A program made the position numbers and the translations under genes. A stretch of 64,000 nt of DNA from Paenibacillus radicis (ex Xue et al. 2023) (GTDB lineage: Bacteria; Bacillota; Bacilli; Paenibacillales; NBRC-103111), in NCBI RefSeq assembly GCF_024722015.1, contig NZ_JANQBD010000008.1:186001-250000 (forward strand), written 5' to 3'. Shown one piece after another: positions 28,187 to 37,800 of this stretch (its first letter is position 1; the number at the start of each line of letters is the position of its first letter). The notes beneath the pieces were generated by a model. That model searched no databases, was not told where the DNA came from, and saw only the letters and a list, made by a program, of their open reading frames with translations.

Positions 28187-29089
28187 TTACATCAAATATT
28201 CGGCAACTTTTTCCCTCAAGAAAATAACAGATTTGCGCAAATCCTCTAGACCGTTTACTCCGTCTTCAATCGAAATCCAGCCTCGAAAACGAACGCTTTG
28301 CAACTCTGTGAATATGGCATCGTAATCGTTCATGCCCTTCCCGATCACCCCATGAGCCAATGCTTCGGAATAGCCCTGCAAGGAATACTCCTTCAAATCT
28401 TCCAGGGTATACCCTGCCTTCAGGTAGCGATCGCTCGCATGCATCGTAATCATCCTGTGTTTAACTTCATTCAATAGCTTTAATGGATCTTCTCCGGCGA
28501 AAATCGCGTTGGAAGGGTCATAGTTGACGCCGAACCATGGAGAAGATATTTGCCGTATGATCGCCAAATATATATCGGATTGTTGGGCAAACTCGGGATA
28601 AATCCAAAATCCGTCCTTGTAATGGTTCTCCATCACCAAGAAAACCTGTTTCTCTTCAGCATATGGAATCAGTTGTTCGATGCACCCAACTGTCCAACGA
28701 ATCCCATCTTCTCTAGACACTTCAGGCCGTTTTTGCCCTGACAGTACCCGGCAGCTTCGGAATTGCTTCGGACCGAGAATAGCTATTACATCGATCATTT
28801 GCTTCATTTTGACGATTTCTTGCGTCCGAAATGAGGCATCGTGATGGGTAAAATCTGGTGAGGCACACATCATCGGAATGTCCAAACCTTGTTTTGCCGC
28901 CGCTTCCTTTACGGATTGCAAATAGTCCTCATCTTGTCGCTTCAGAAATAGCGGATATAATTCCAAGCCGTCTGCACCGAGTGTGCCGGCCATTTCAATC
29001 CACTCTTCCAATGACATGGATCCGTTGGATAATTCTTCGATATATCCTTTTGGAAATACAGCTATTTTCGCTCGATCTCCCGCGTTCAT
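28187..29089 (-). CDS. sugar phosphate isomerase/epimerase (AP_endonuc_2 TIM barrel)
   Basis: The ATG at 29089 (300 residues) has AGAGGGG 6 nt upstream; an upstream in-frame TTG is less likely. Barrel motifs include GLELYPLFLK, MCASPDFTHHD, VMENHYKDGFW, VNYDPSNAIFAGED, MHASDRYLK and ISIEDGVNG. It differs clearly from the product of 25050-25922, so the pathway probably uses two distinct barrel enzymes. It lies 17 nt from the HPS-like gene upstream and 33 nt from the dehydrogenase downstream. Confidence 0.88.
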   Translation of the reverse strand: MNAGDRAKIAVFPKGYIEELSNGSMSLEEWIEMAGTLGADGLELYPLFLKRQDEDYLQSVKEAAAKQGLDIPMMCASPDFTHHDASFRTQEIVKMKQMIDVIAILGPKQFRSCRVLSGQKRPEVSREDGIRWTVGCIEQLIPYAEEKQVFLVMENHYKDGFWIYPEFAQQSDIYLAIIRQISSPWFGVNYDPSNAIFAGEDPLKLLNEVKHRMITMHASDRYLKAGYTLEDLKEYSLQGYSEALAHGVIGKGMNDYDAIFTELQSVRFRGWISIEDGVNGLEDLRKSVIFLREKVAEYLM

Positions 29090-29106
29090 TTCCAACCCCT
29101 CTTTTC

Positions 29107-29781
29107 TTAGGCGGTCTTCACTTTGGCTACAAGGTCCTGTAATATGGCTTTTAATTCGGATTTGTCTGTACTTGGGCGGAACTCTTTCTTATCGATGACA
29201 AGAGGAGCACCGACAACTACCAATGGGGCACCGTGTTTAGGCATTTCAGCCGCTTGTGCAACGGAAAGACCGCCTACAGCCTGAACAGGAATGGAGACGG
29301 CATTTACCACCTCATGAAGATGATCAAACGGATTTCGTTCTGGGTCTTCTCCTCTTTCGTCGAAGCCGGTATGAACGATGATATAATCAACACCGTTCGC
29401 TTCAAGCATTTTGGCACAAGCCACTTTATCCGGGCTAGCCATGATGTCCCCCATTACTTGGATGTTATAATCTCTGGCTGCTTTCACCACCGCTCGGATT
29501 GTAGCTGGATGGGCAACTCCCATTACCACGACGTGGGTTGCACCTGCTTTTGCCATCATCTCCGCTTCCAAATAGCCTCCGTCCATCGTTTTTAAGTCTG
29601 CAACGATTGGGTGATTTGGGAACGCTTTCCTCAGTGCCTCTACGGCGTGAAGTCCTTCGCCAAGGAGCAGCGGGGTGCCGGCTTCAATCCAATCGATACC
29701 GGCTTCCACGGCGATTTTGGCCATTTCAAGTGCATCCTTAATGTTGGTTAGATCCAGTGAAATTTGTACAATAGGCTCCAT
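29107..29781 (-). CDS. orotidine-5'-phosphate decarboxylase superfamily enzyme (HPS/KGPDC-like)
   Basis: The ATG at 29781 has AGGAG 8 nt upstream and gives 224 residues. The barrel shows the active-site DxKxxD motif as ADLKTMDGG. The KTMD form is that of 3-hexulose-6-phosphate synthase rather than of 3-keto-L-gulonate-6-phosphate decarboxylase. Other motifs are AGTPLLLGEG, IIVHTGFDERG and VQAVGGLS near the phosphate site. HPS condenses ribulose 5-phosphate with formaldehyde or runs in reverse; related enzymes decarboxylate keto-sugar-acid phosphates. No 6-phospho-3-hexuloisomerase is next to it, so a plain RuMP role is doubtful. Confidence 0.85.
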   Translation of the reverse strand: MEPIVQISLDLTNIKDALEMAKIAVEAGIDWIEAGTPLLLGEGLHAVEALRKAFPNHPIVADLKTMDGGYLEAEMMAKAGATHVVVMGVAHPATIRAVVKAARDYNIQVMGDIMASPDKVACAKMLEANGVDYIIVHTGFDERGEDPERNPFDHLHEVVNAVSIPVQAVGGLSVAQAAEMPKHGAPLVVVGAPLVIDKKEFRPSTDKSELKAILQDLVAKVKTA

Positions 29782-29799
29782 TTGCTTCACTCCTAAGTT

Positions 29800-30840
29800 T
29801 TATGAATGGGGTAAAATGATGGACTTGGCATGTACTAGGGAATCCATTTCATCAAAGGCTGCTTTCCATTGATCGATACCATACGACTTCGTCATAGGCA
29901 GCGGATCAATCTCTCCAGTGCCCATCATCAACAGCACTTTTTCCCACATCGGATAATTATGGCTGAAGGAGCCCTGAAGACGAGCCGCTTTTTGAATTAA
30001 TGAATCCAGGGAAAATCCAATCGGAGCCGGGCCCCATCCAATCTTTGTTATTTGTCCGGCTGGCCGAACGACTTCAATACTTTGCTTTAGCGTTGTGGAT
30101 ATGCCCACAGCATCAAGCACCAGATCAGGACCGAATCCGTCTCCGAATGAGAGAATTTCTTTGACCACATCCTGTTCATCGCCGACAATAACCGTATCCG
30201 CTCCGAATTGCTTCGCGATTTCCAGACGATTTTTATCCTTGCTGGTTCCAACGACGGTCAGTCTCCCGGGCGAAAACAGTTTAGCGATTTGGACACACAT
30301 TAAACCTATCGGTCCCGGCCCGAATACGACAACATAGTCGCCGGGGCGAATGTGGGAATGATGGGCCACCGCGTTATAAGCAACGCAGGTAGGTTCTGTC
30401 ATAGCCGCTTTCTCAAAAGAAACATTGTCAGGCACATGATGAACGATGGCTTCTCTTGTTTTTACATATTCAGCCATTGCACCGTCTTCGAGTACGCCAA
30501 ACCCCCGACGATCCGGACAAAGATTGTATTGACCGGTACGGCAATAAATGCATGTTTCACATATATAGGCAGGAGTTTCACTAACGACGCGGTCTCCCTG
30601 TTTAAATTGGGTGACCTCGGAGCCTACGGCTGATACAATACCGGAATATTCGTGACCGAGCGTAACCGGCCTTTTAACTGGAAAGCCCTGTATATCGTGA
30701 TACATATGCAGATCGCTACCGCAGACACCTGCAGCTTTCACTTGAATCAATATGTCTTTCGGCTTCAGTTCGAGAGGTGCCGGGACGTCACATACTTTAA
30801 CCATTCCCGGTCCGGATTGATAGTTGACAACAGCTTTCAT
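29800..30840 (-). CDS. zinc-dependent medium-chain dehydrogenase (L-threonine/L-iditol dehydrogenase-like)
   Basis: The 346-residue enzyme has the catalytic zinc ligands in AGVCGSDLHMYHD and GHEYSG, the structural zinc motif CETCIYCRTGQYNLC, and the cofactor motif VFGPGPIGLMCV. AGGGGGA precedes the ATG. It is the first intact gene of the minus-strand catabolic run, about 650 nt after the promoter at 31.5 kb. A C-terminal SFSHNYPMWEKVL segment is like that of polyol dehydrogenases. The substrate is unknown. Confidence 0.92.
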   Translation of the reverse strand: MKAVVNYQSGPGMVKVCDVPAPLELKPKDILIQVKAAGVCGSDLHMYHDIQGFPVKRPVTLGHEYSGIVSAVGSEVTQFKQGDRVVSETPAYICETCIYCRTGQYNLCPDRRGFGVLEDGAMAEYVKTREAIVHHVPDNVSFEKAAMTEPTCVAYNAVAHHSHIRPGDYVVVFGPGPIGLMCVQIAKLFSPGRLTVVGTSKDKNRLEIAKQFGADTVIVGDEQDVVKEILSFGDGFGPDLVLDAVGISTTLKQSIEVVRPAGQITKIGWGPAPIGFSLDSLIQKAARLQGSFSHNYPMWEKVLLMMGTGEIDPLPMTKSYGIDQWKAAFDEMDSLVHAKSIILPHS

Positions 30841-30906
30841 TTCAATTCCCCCTTGAAAAAATAAGGAACAAAGTTTCTCACCACAAAATGCAATTCATCA
30901 AAGTAC

Positions 30907-31104
30907 CTATCGCTTCTGATTTTTTCCGCCAAGCGGCAAAATCGGACGGCCAACAGCTGCATTGAACAAATCTCCGGCTTCAGTGATATCGATGGGTGGC
31001 GCAACAGCTTCTGTCGGAACAAATGTACACAATTGAATTTCAATCCACATTGCGCCTTTATCACCTAAACAAATACAGCAGGGTTTGCCCACTTGATCCG
31101 ACAA
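30907..31104 (-). pseudogene. remnant of a PfkB-family carbohydrate kinase
   Basis: The fragment reads KPCCICLGDKGAMWIE, then FVPTEAVAPPIDITEAGDLFNAAVG. This is the C-terminal part of PfkB sugar kinases: a LGxxGA strand, a VPxxxV strand, and the catalytic D-x-T-G-A-G-D-x-F motif, here changed to ITEAGDLF. There is no N-terminal kinase domain and no start. It sits in the leader of the catabolic operon, downstream of its promoter, so a 2-keto-3-deoxy-sugar kinase may once have been the first gene. Confidence 0.6.
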
Positions 31105-31489
31105 TTGAACCCTGCTGTAACTATTCGTGTTGACTTTCTTGTAGGAGAGAGAAATTCTTATTTATACTTCGCATGACCTAGACTTCATTGGTTTTTACAA
31201 TCAATCCGTGAAATAAGCTAATTCTGTTGCGGCTATTGACGACAATCAGCTTCCCTTGAACCGACTAATATTACAAACTTTCCAATATTAAGTCATTCAC
31301 GCCCCCGTTATCGACTTGATCAATGACACCAATCACATCAACGAGTGCAACCATCCAGTCCAACTCCGTATTGCTGCACTTCCGTAATCCGTCTCTCCAA
31401 CTTCTTCTCAGTCAGCAACATTGAATTCAAGCATTTCAAGGATGTGCTTCCCGTACTTCACTATATACTTTAATGATTAAGATAATATG

Positions 31490-31518
31490 ATTATAGCAAA
31501 CGTTTTTTTGTATGTAAA
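31490..31518 (-). promoter_or_regulatory. SigmaA promoter of the catabolic operon
   Basis: Read on the minus strand: TTTACA (31518-31513), a 17-nt spacer, and TATAAT (31495-31490), a near-ideal vegetative promoter. The spacer holds AAACGTTT (31498-31505), a CG-centred palindrome of the kind bound by LacI-family repressors, so local repression is possible. Confidence 0.75.
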
Positions 31519-31524
31519 CTTAAT

Positions 31525-31538
31525 TATAAGCGCTTTCA
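31525..31538 (-). promoter_or_regulatory. cre-like catabolite-control box
   Basis: TGAAAGCGCTTATA on the minus strand fits the CcpA consensus (TGNAARCGNWWNCA-like) with one terminal mismatch. It lies 6 bp upstream of the -35 hexamer. Catabolite control of a sugar operon is expected in this group. Confidence 0.6.
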
Positions 31539-31777
31539 TTCAGATGTTGCTGGTCTCAACATTGAGGAAAAACTTTTGCTCGAGAATCATGCATGGTAAA
31601 CTGCTAAATTTCTCTCCTGATAAATAATACCATTAAATGGAATCTTAAACTTATTTCTGTAATATGAAATGGCGAAAAATATTATGAGGTAATACGGCTT
31701 CTGTTGACTTCTCATGATAAATCTTGTTTCAACCATGATTCGAAAGTCATCTCCTCACGTCCATACTGGACGTACTT

Positions 31778-31816
31778 AAAAAAGGTGTTGGGATGAAATG
31801 CCCCAACACCTTTTTT
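31778..31816. terminator. strong bidirectional rho-independent terminator
   Basis: GGTGTTGGG (31784-31792) and CCCAACACC (31802-31810) pair perfectly around a 9-nt loop, with an A run before and a T run after. It works in both directions and lies 10 nt after the stop codon of the giant SLH protein gene. Confidence 0.92.
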
Positions 31817-31825
31817 GTTTTGTTT

Positions 31826-34800
31826 CTATTTCAAAGAATTAATCAAAGAAGCAATTTCAGGATTCAATTTTAAGGAGCGAAGCAATACGGTCAATGCTTC
31901 GGCACGAGTCGAGTTTTTGTCTGGAGCAAAAGAACCTTCACCCGTACCGTTAATAATGCCGGCCTTTGTTGCTGCTTCGATCTGGCCTTTATTCCATGAA
32001 TTTCCAATATCGGTAAACGCAGTGCTGCTTGTTCCTTGAACTGTAGTCAGGTTAATGATTCTGGCGATAATGGCGATCATTTCTGCACGGGTGATATTAG
32101 ATTCAGGGTAGAATGTGCCATCTTCATATCCGTTGATGATACCATTTGATGCAAGTGCCAAGATCGCTTCTTTAGCCCAGCTTCCGTTGATATCACTAAA
32201 CTGAGCAGTCTTCAATTCGCCAGTACCGATATTGAAGGTTTTGGCAACGATAGCAGCAAACTCTCCGCGAGTAATAGGAGCATTCGGCTTAAATGTGCCA
32301 TCCTCGTAACCATTAACAAGCCCAAGCTTCGAGAACACATTTATACTTTCGGCTGACCAATGTTCGGATACATCTTTGAACGTTACAGACTCATTAGAAG
32401 ATTTTAATTTTTCTTTCAAAACCTCCTTCAATACGGAAACCGACTCGGGTTTGCTCAGATCGAATACCGGTTGGCCAGGGGTAGTCGATACCACTGATGC
32501 CGGTGTTTCTGGCGAAGATGGTGATGCTGGCGTTGTCGGTTCTGCCGGTGTTCCTGGTGAAGATGGTGATGCTGACGTTGTGGAACTGCCTCCCGATCGG
32601 TGGATCACCTCTGTTGTCACTGTCACGTTCGGCCCGCTGGTAGTCCAGTTGCCTGCCGCATCCCCTGCCTGTACTGCGAAAGTATAGGTGGTTCCTGCCG
32701 TGAGCCCTGTTACATTAAAGCTGTTTACTGCGCTCGTTACTGTTGTAAGCAGTGTTGAGCCCTGGTATACCTTAAAGCCAGTTACTCCTACATTGTCTGT
32801 TGCTGCAGTCCATGTAAGCGTTGTACCTGTTTGTGTCGTATTACTTGCAGCAAGAGTACTTCCAGCAGGCCAATCCGGTGCTGTCGTATCAGCTGAAGCA
32901 AGAGTCGTTACATTAACCGTTTTTGCTTCTGACAAATTATTTACATTATCTACAGCCTTTACACTGAAGGTATAGGATGTACCTGCGGTGAGCCCTGTTA
33001 CTGCATATGAATATACGTTTGATGTTACTGTCTGCAAAAGGGACGAACCGTTATATATTTTGTAGCCTGTAACCCCTACATTATCTGTTGCCGCAGTCCA
33101 TGTAAGTGTTGTCCCTGTTTGGGTTGTGTTACTTGCAGTGAACGTACTTCCAGCAGGCCAAACCGGTGCTGTCGCATCAACTGAAGCAAGAGTCGTAACA
33201 TTAACCGTTTTTGCTTCTGACAAATTATTTACATTATCTACAGCCTTTACACTGAAGGTATAGGATGTACCTGCGGTGAGCCCTGTTACTGCATATGAAT
33301 ATACGTTTGATGTTACTGTCTGCAAAAGGGACGAACCGTTATATATTTTGTAGCCTGTAACCCCTACATTATCTGTTGCTGTAGTCCATGTAAGTGTTGT
33401 CCCTGTTTGGGTTGTGTTACTTGCAGTGAACGTACTTCCAGCAGGCCAAACCGGTGCTGTCGTATCAGTTGAAGCAAGTGTGGTAAGATTAACCGTTTTT
33501 GCTTCTGACAAATTATTACCATCATCTACAGCCTTTACACTGAAGGTATAGGATGTACCTGCGGTGAGCCCTGTTACTGCATATGAATATACATTTGATG
33601 TTACTGTCTGCAAAAGGGATGTACCATTATATATTTTGTAGCCTGTAATACCTACATTATCTGTTGCTGTAGTCCATGTAAGCGTTGTACCTGTTTGTGT
33701 CGTATTACTTGAGGCAAGAGTACTTCCAACTGGCCAAACTGGTGCTGTCGTATCAATTGCAGCACGTTCGGTGGTGTTTACACGCACGTTGTGCAGCATG
33801 ACTGTGTTATTGGTACCCGTGTTGCCATAGTCGTAAGCGGAGTTGCCAGTGTTGTTAATGCGGATACCGAATCCGCCGAACATGTTATTACCCAATGCGC
33901 CGGTAGTATCCGTCCACGAGATGTCAACCGAATTGGGCAGATTTTGTTCGGTTTGCAGCGGCGTCTTCTCGGACAGTGTAGAAGCCTGTACGCGAAGGGT
34001 GCTGCCCGTTACGGAAACGGTAATGGTGCTCTTCGGCATCATCGCGGCTGTCTTAAGTGGCTCGCTCAACGCGGTCTGAGTGGTGCCGTCATCTTTATAC
34101 AGCGTCCATATCGTAGCATTAGAGCCGCCGGCAGCGGTACGTTCTACGTGCAGGTAGTATCCCGTGCGGGTCGCCGGATCGTATTTAACATAGATATCCA
34201 TGAACTGGGTGTTGCCGCCGAAGCCCTGGCCCTCTACCTTGCTTGTGGAGTAGTTCAGGATTAGCGACATGTCACCGTAGCTGCCGGTTTGACCGAACAC
34301 GAATCTGGTGCTCGTACCGCCGGAATTGTTCTGAAGACCCCAAATCTTATCCGTGCCGTTGCTGCCGATACCCCATCCCCACGGCACTGCTGTACCGCTC
34401 ACGCGGTCAAAGAACCATCTGCCCTTCGTGGTGGTATTGTTTTCATTGGTAACATACAAATTCTTAAAGTCGGTATAGAGCGACTTTTCCGTTACGTCGG
34501 CCGACGTGACTGCACGTGTAGTGTATACCGTGATGGGAGCGCCGGTGGAGCTGAACTCATACTTCGGTGTGATAACGGCGCGCAAGTAGTAACCTACGTC
34601 GTACTTATTAAGAGCGTAATTTTTAAACGGATCGTCTACGAACAATTCGTTAGCGTCGTTGCGCATCGTGCCGATATGAATGCCATTTGTAGTATCGGGA
34701 CCCGTCTCGCGGTACCATTCGATGACGGACGTATCCTTGTATCCAAGCTGATCCAGCGTATAGCTGAGCTTCGCAAGGTTTTCGCTGATATTGATCGCAG

Positions 34801-37800
34801 TCACTGCAACTACAGGCGCAGGGACGGGTAGCGGGCGAATGTACAGCGTAGCGCCGGCCGACATACCGCTCGGAAGCGTGCCTGTCACAATCGTCTTAAC
34901 GATAGCGCCGGTATTGTTGGGCTTGGCAGTCAGCGTAATTACGCCGGTCGTGGCATTGACTGTGCCGTTCAATAGATTCGTATCGTACGACCAAGCGGTA
35001 TTTTTTACGTCGACAGAATTCGCCGGTGCCGGTGCGGGCGTCAATACGGCCTTATTGGTGGCGTCTGTTTTGTCGGAATACATCGTTTTACCCGTTGCTC
35101 CGATTAAGAATCGATACGGCAGGTTGGTGTAAGGTGCCCAATCAGCGTTGTTCTGGCCTTTAGGGTCCCAACCGTCAGTACCCTTTAAGAGGTTATACAC
35201 GTTGTATTCCTCGCCTACCTTAAAGGCCTTAAGGGCGTCTCCAGAAAGCGAAACGGAGGTTTGCGGCTGGGACGGGCTGATTACGAGCGGCGTTCTTCCT
35301 TCGCCGATTGTGTTGTTCGACACAAAGTGTCGGGCGTCCTCGCGCACCACGTTTTCCCATTCGACGGATTGAATACGACCGGTGAACTTGGTATCGATGA
35401 TGGCGTAGATACCGGTCGCGCTAGAGCCGATTGCGTTGGACGTCTTCGCAAGATAAACATCCGTACTCGTCATTTGCGGCATTCCGACGATTGTGCTGCC
35501 CAGCAGGGCGTTGATGCCGCCGCTACCGGCGCCGCTGACAGACGGGTGGTTGCCGAAGAAGTTGAAGGTACTGTTCTCGTACACATTGACACCGCCGGCG
35601 AAAATGGAGTCGTCGGTCTGTTGGAAAAAGCTGTCTAAGAAATACGCGCGGGTGGGCGCAAGGTTAAGCATCATGTTCAAATAGCCGACGAACCGCGTGT
35701 TTTTAAAGTACAGCTTGTCTGGCGCGCCCGTGCCGTTGGCTCTCGTTAAAACCTCGGCGTGGTTTTTGGAGTCTATGCGCTTACTGATATTTTGTGACGG
35801 ATCGCGCGGATAAACCAAATCCTGCTGCGCGTAGTTTGCGATTGTGATGTTCTCACTGTGGAAGCCAGATGAGATACCAAGCGAATACCAGCTGCCATTC
35901 GCGCCTAAGCCGGTTTCGCCCCCCTCACCGCGGTTGCCGCAGATGATCGTCTCAGTAGCATCCGCGGTAAGGCCGATGAAAGATATGTTTTGGCCCTGAA
36001 TGCTGAGCCCGATATTCGGAGATGCAATCACGCCGCCTTCCTTATACGTCAAATCTGTCCAGTACACGCCGGGGGCAACGTACACTGTCGTGCCCGCGGG
36101 CAGCGTCAGATCGCGTCCGTTTGTGGACAACGTTCCCAAGGTCTGCAGCGTCGCCGCGACGTAAGGGCTTTCAAGCTCTTCAGCCGAGGCGTAGGCGTTC
36201 AGCAGGCGATGCGTCGCGTCCACCTTGACCCACTTGGCGTGCAGCTCCGTGGAACCAGCCACTTTTTCGTTCAAAAAGTCCCACATATGGACACTGGTGG
36301 TTTTATCCGTGTACCAGCCCACAAATACCCAACCGTCCTTTTTAGGACGCGCTGGAACAGTGATTGCGTCACCGACACGCACGCGTTGCGGAGCAACCGT
36401 GCTGCCGCCGTCGGTGTTAAACGTCACCAACAGATCATCGCCGCTTATCGCGTAAATATTAGACCAATCACTTTCTCCGAAGGAATTGCCCGCCTTTATC
36501 CTAAAGGCATATGTTGCGTTCCTGTTGTCGGCCTGTGCCAAAATGCTTTTCAAGTTGGCGAATTGGTCAATACTCTGAGTGATAAAGGTAGTTGGCCTGG
36601 AATTCGCTGTAACGGTTCCAAGGGTTTCCCAATTGTTACTTCCCTTATCCCACTGAATTTCATAATGGTCTGTCGTAACATCCTTGTTGACCCAACCGAT
36701 TGTAAAGGTGTCTTTGTAGACAACAATCTTTCCGGGTGAAGGTATAAATGTACCAGCAGCATCGCTGAAAGCAGAACGCTTTTCGTCGTTGACTTTGACG
36801 TTTGAAATTACAGGGGCTGCGGGAGCCGAATCGGGAGTTACTGCATGCAATGCGCCTGCATAGGCCTTAATTTCGTTCTTCAAAGCATCCGCTTGTTCCA
36901 CGGTTCCTGTCGGCCATACGACATTATTATCTGCTGGCCTGAATGACCAATCCAATTGCGATGCGGGGCTTGTGGTCATAGCCGGATTCGTAGTGGTCGA
37001 ACCCGCAGCAACTACAACGCCAATATCCAGCTTCGGGTCAAAGTTCATACGAGAAGACTCATCAAGAATATTTGGCTGAAGGCTTTGCACAGCAGTCTTA
37101 AGGTCCTGAAGACCTTGATCTGTAAGACCGGGCATATAATCTGAGGTATTTCTAAAGCCAGCTATACTACTAGGAAAGTCGCCGTCAGTTACATCCTCTT
37201 TTGCGATAATAAAGCCGGGAGCGTCTCCAAAGAAATGGTTAAATCCGGCGTTAGCGGTGCTGGTTTCGCCGGGCCCGGGCATATAATCAATGGCTTGAGA
37301 GCCCCTCGCATGGCCCTGGCGGCTTCTAAGGAAAGGGTAGTTTACGTTGACAAAGATATTGCCTTCCGCCCATATGGTGGCGTTGTGGGCCCCGCCAATA
37401 CCATACCCCGTGCTTCTGTCCAAGAGCTGATTATGATATGCTGTCCCCTGGACATCTTCATACAGGTTGTTAAACACGTGCACCCTGCCGTTTCGCACAC
37501 GAGGGGTTCTTTCCCCCGTGCCAGAGAACCAGTTGTGATCTATGGTTCCATAGTGATTGCTCATAGAAGTGGTGCCGCCGCCAATCAGCAAGACCTTGCT
37601 GCTTTCGACATATTTATTGTAAGAAACCGTATAGTTTCTTGCGTGGTTGGTTATGTCTGTAGCACCGTCACCCTTTGCCTGGTCTGGGTCTTGATTCAGA
37701 TTGAGATACTTGTTCTGCCCGTATCCAAATGTATTGTGATGTACCCATACATTAGAAGCCCTTACACTTGTACCGCCACCGTGAATCTCTATGGCGTCTT

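Larger units (their letters stand above)
30841..31825. other. 985-nt leader/promoter region with decayed coding DNA
   Basis: From right to left the region holds the terminator at 31778-31816, the cre-like box, the promoter at 31490-31518, then several hundred bases on the minus strand with short protein-like pieces interrupted by stops (for example KYGKHILEMLEFNVAD near 31400-31465) and the PfkB remnant. I see no intact gene. Confidence 0.6.

Noticed and set aside
32620-33780. Regular repeats that could suggest a CRISPR array
   Set aside because: The period is 288 bp, the units are translated as FN3 domains, and there are no short spacers.
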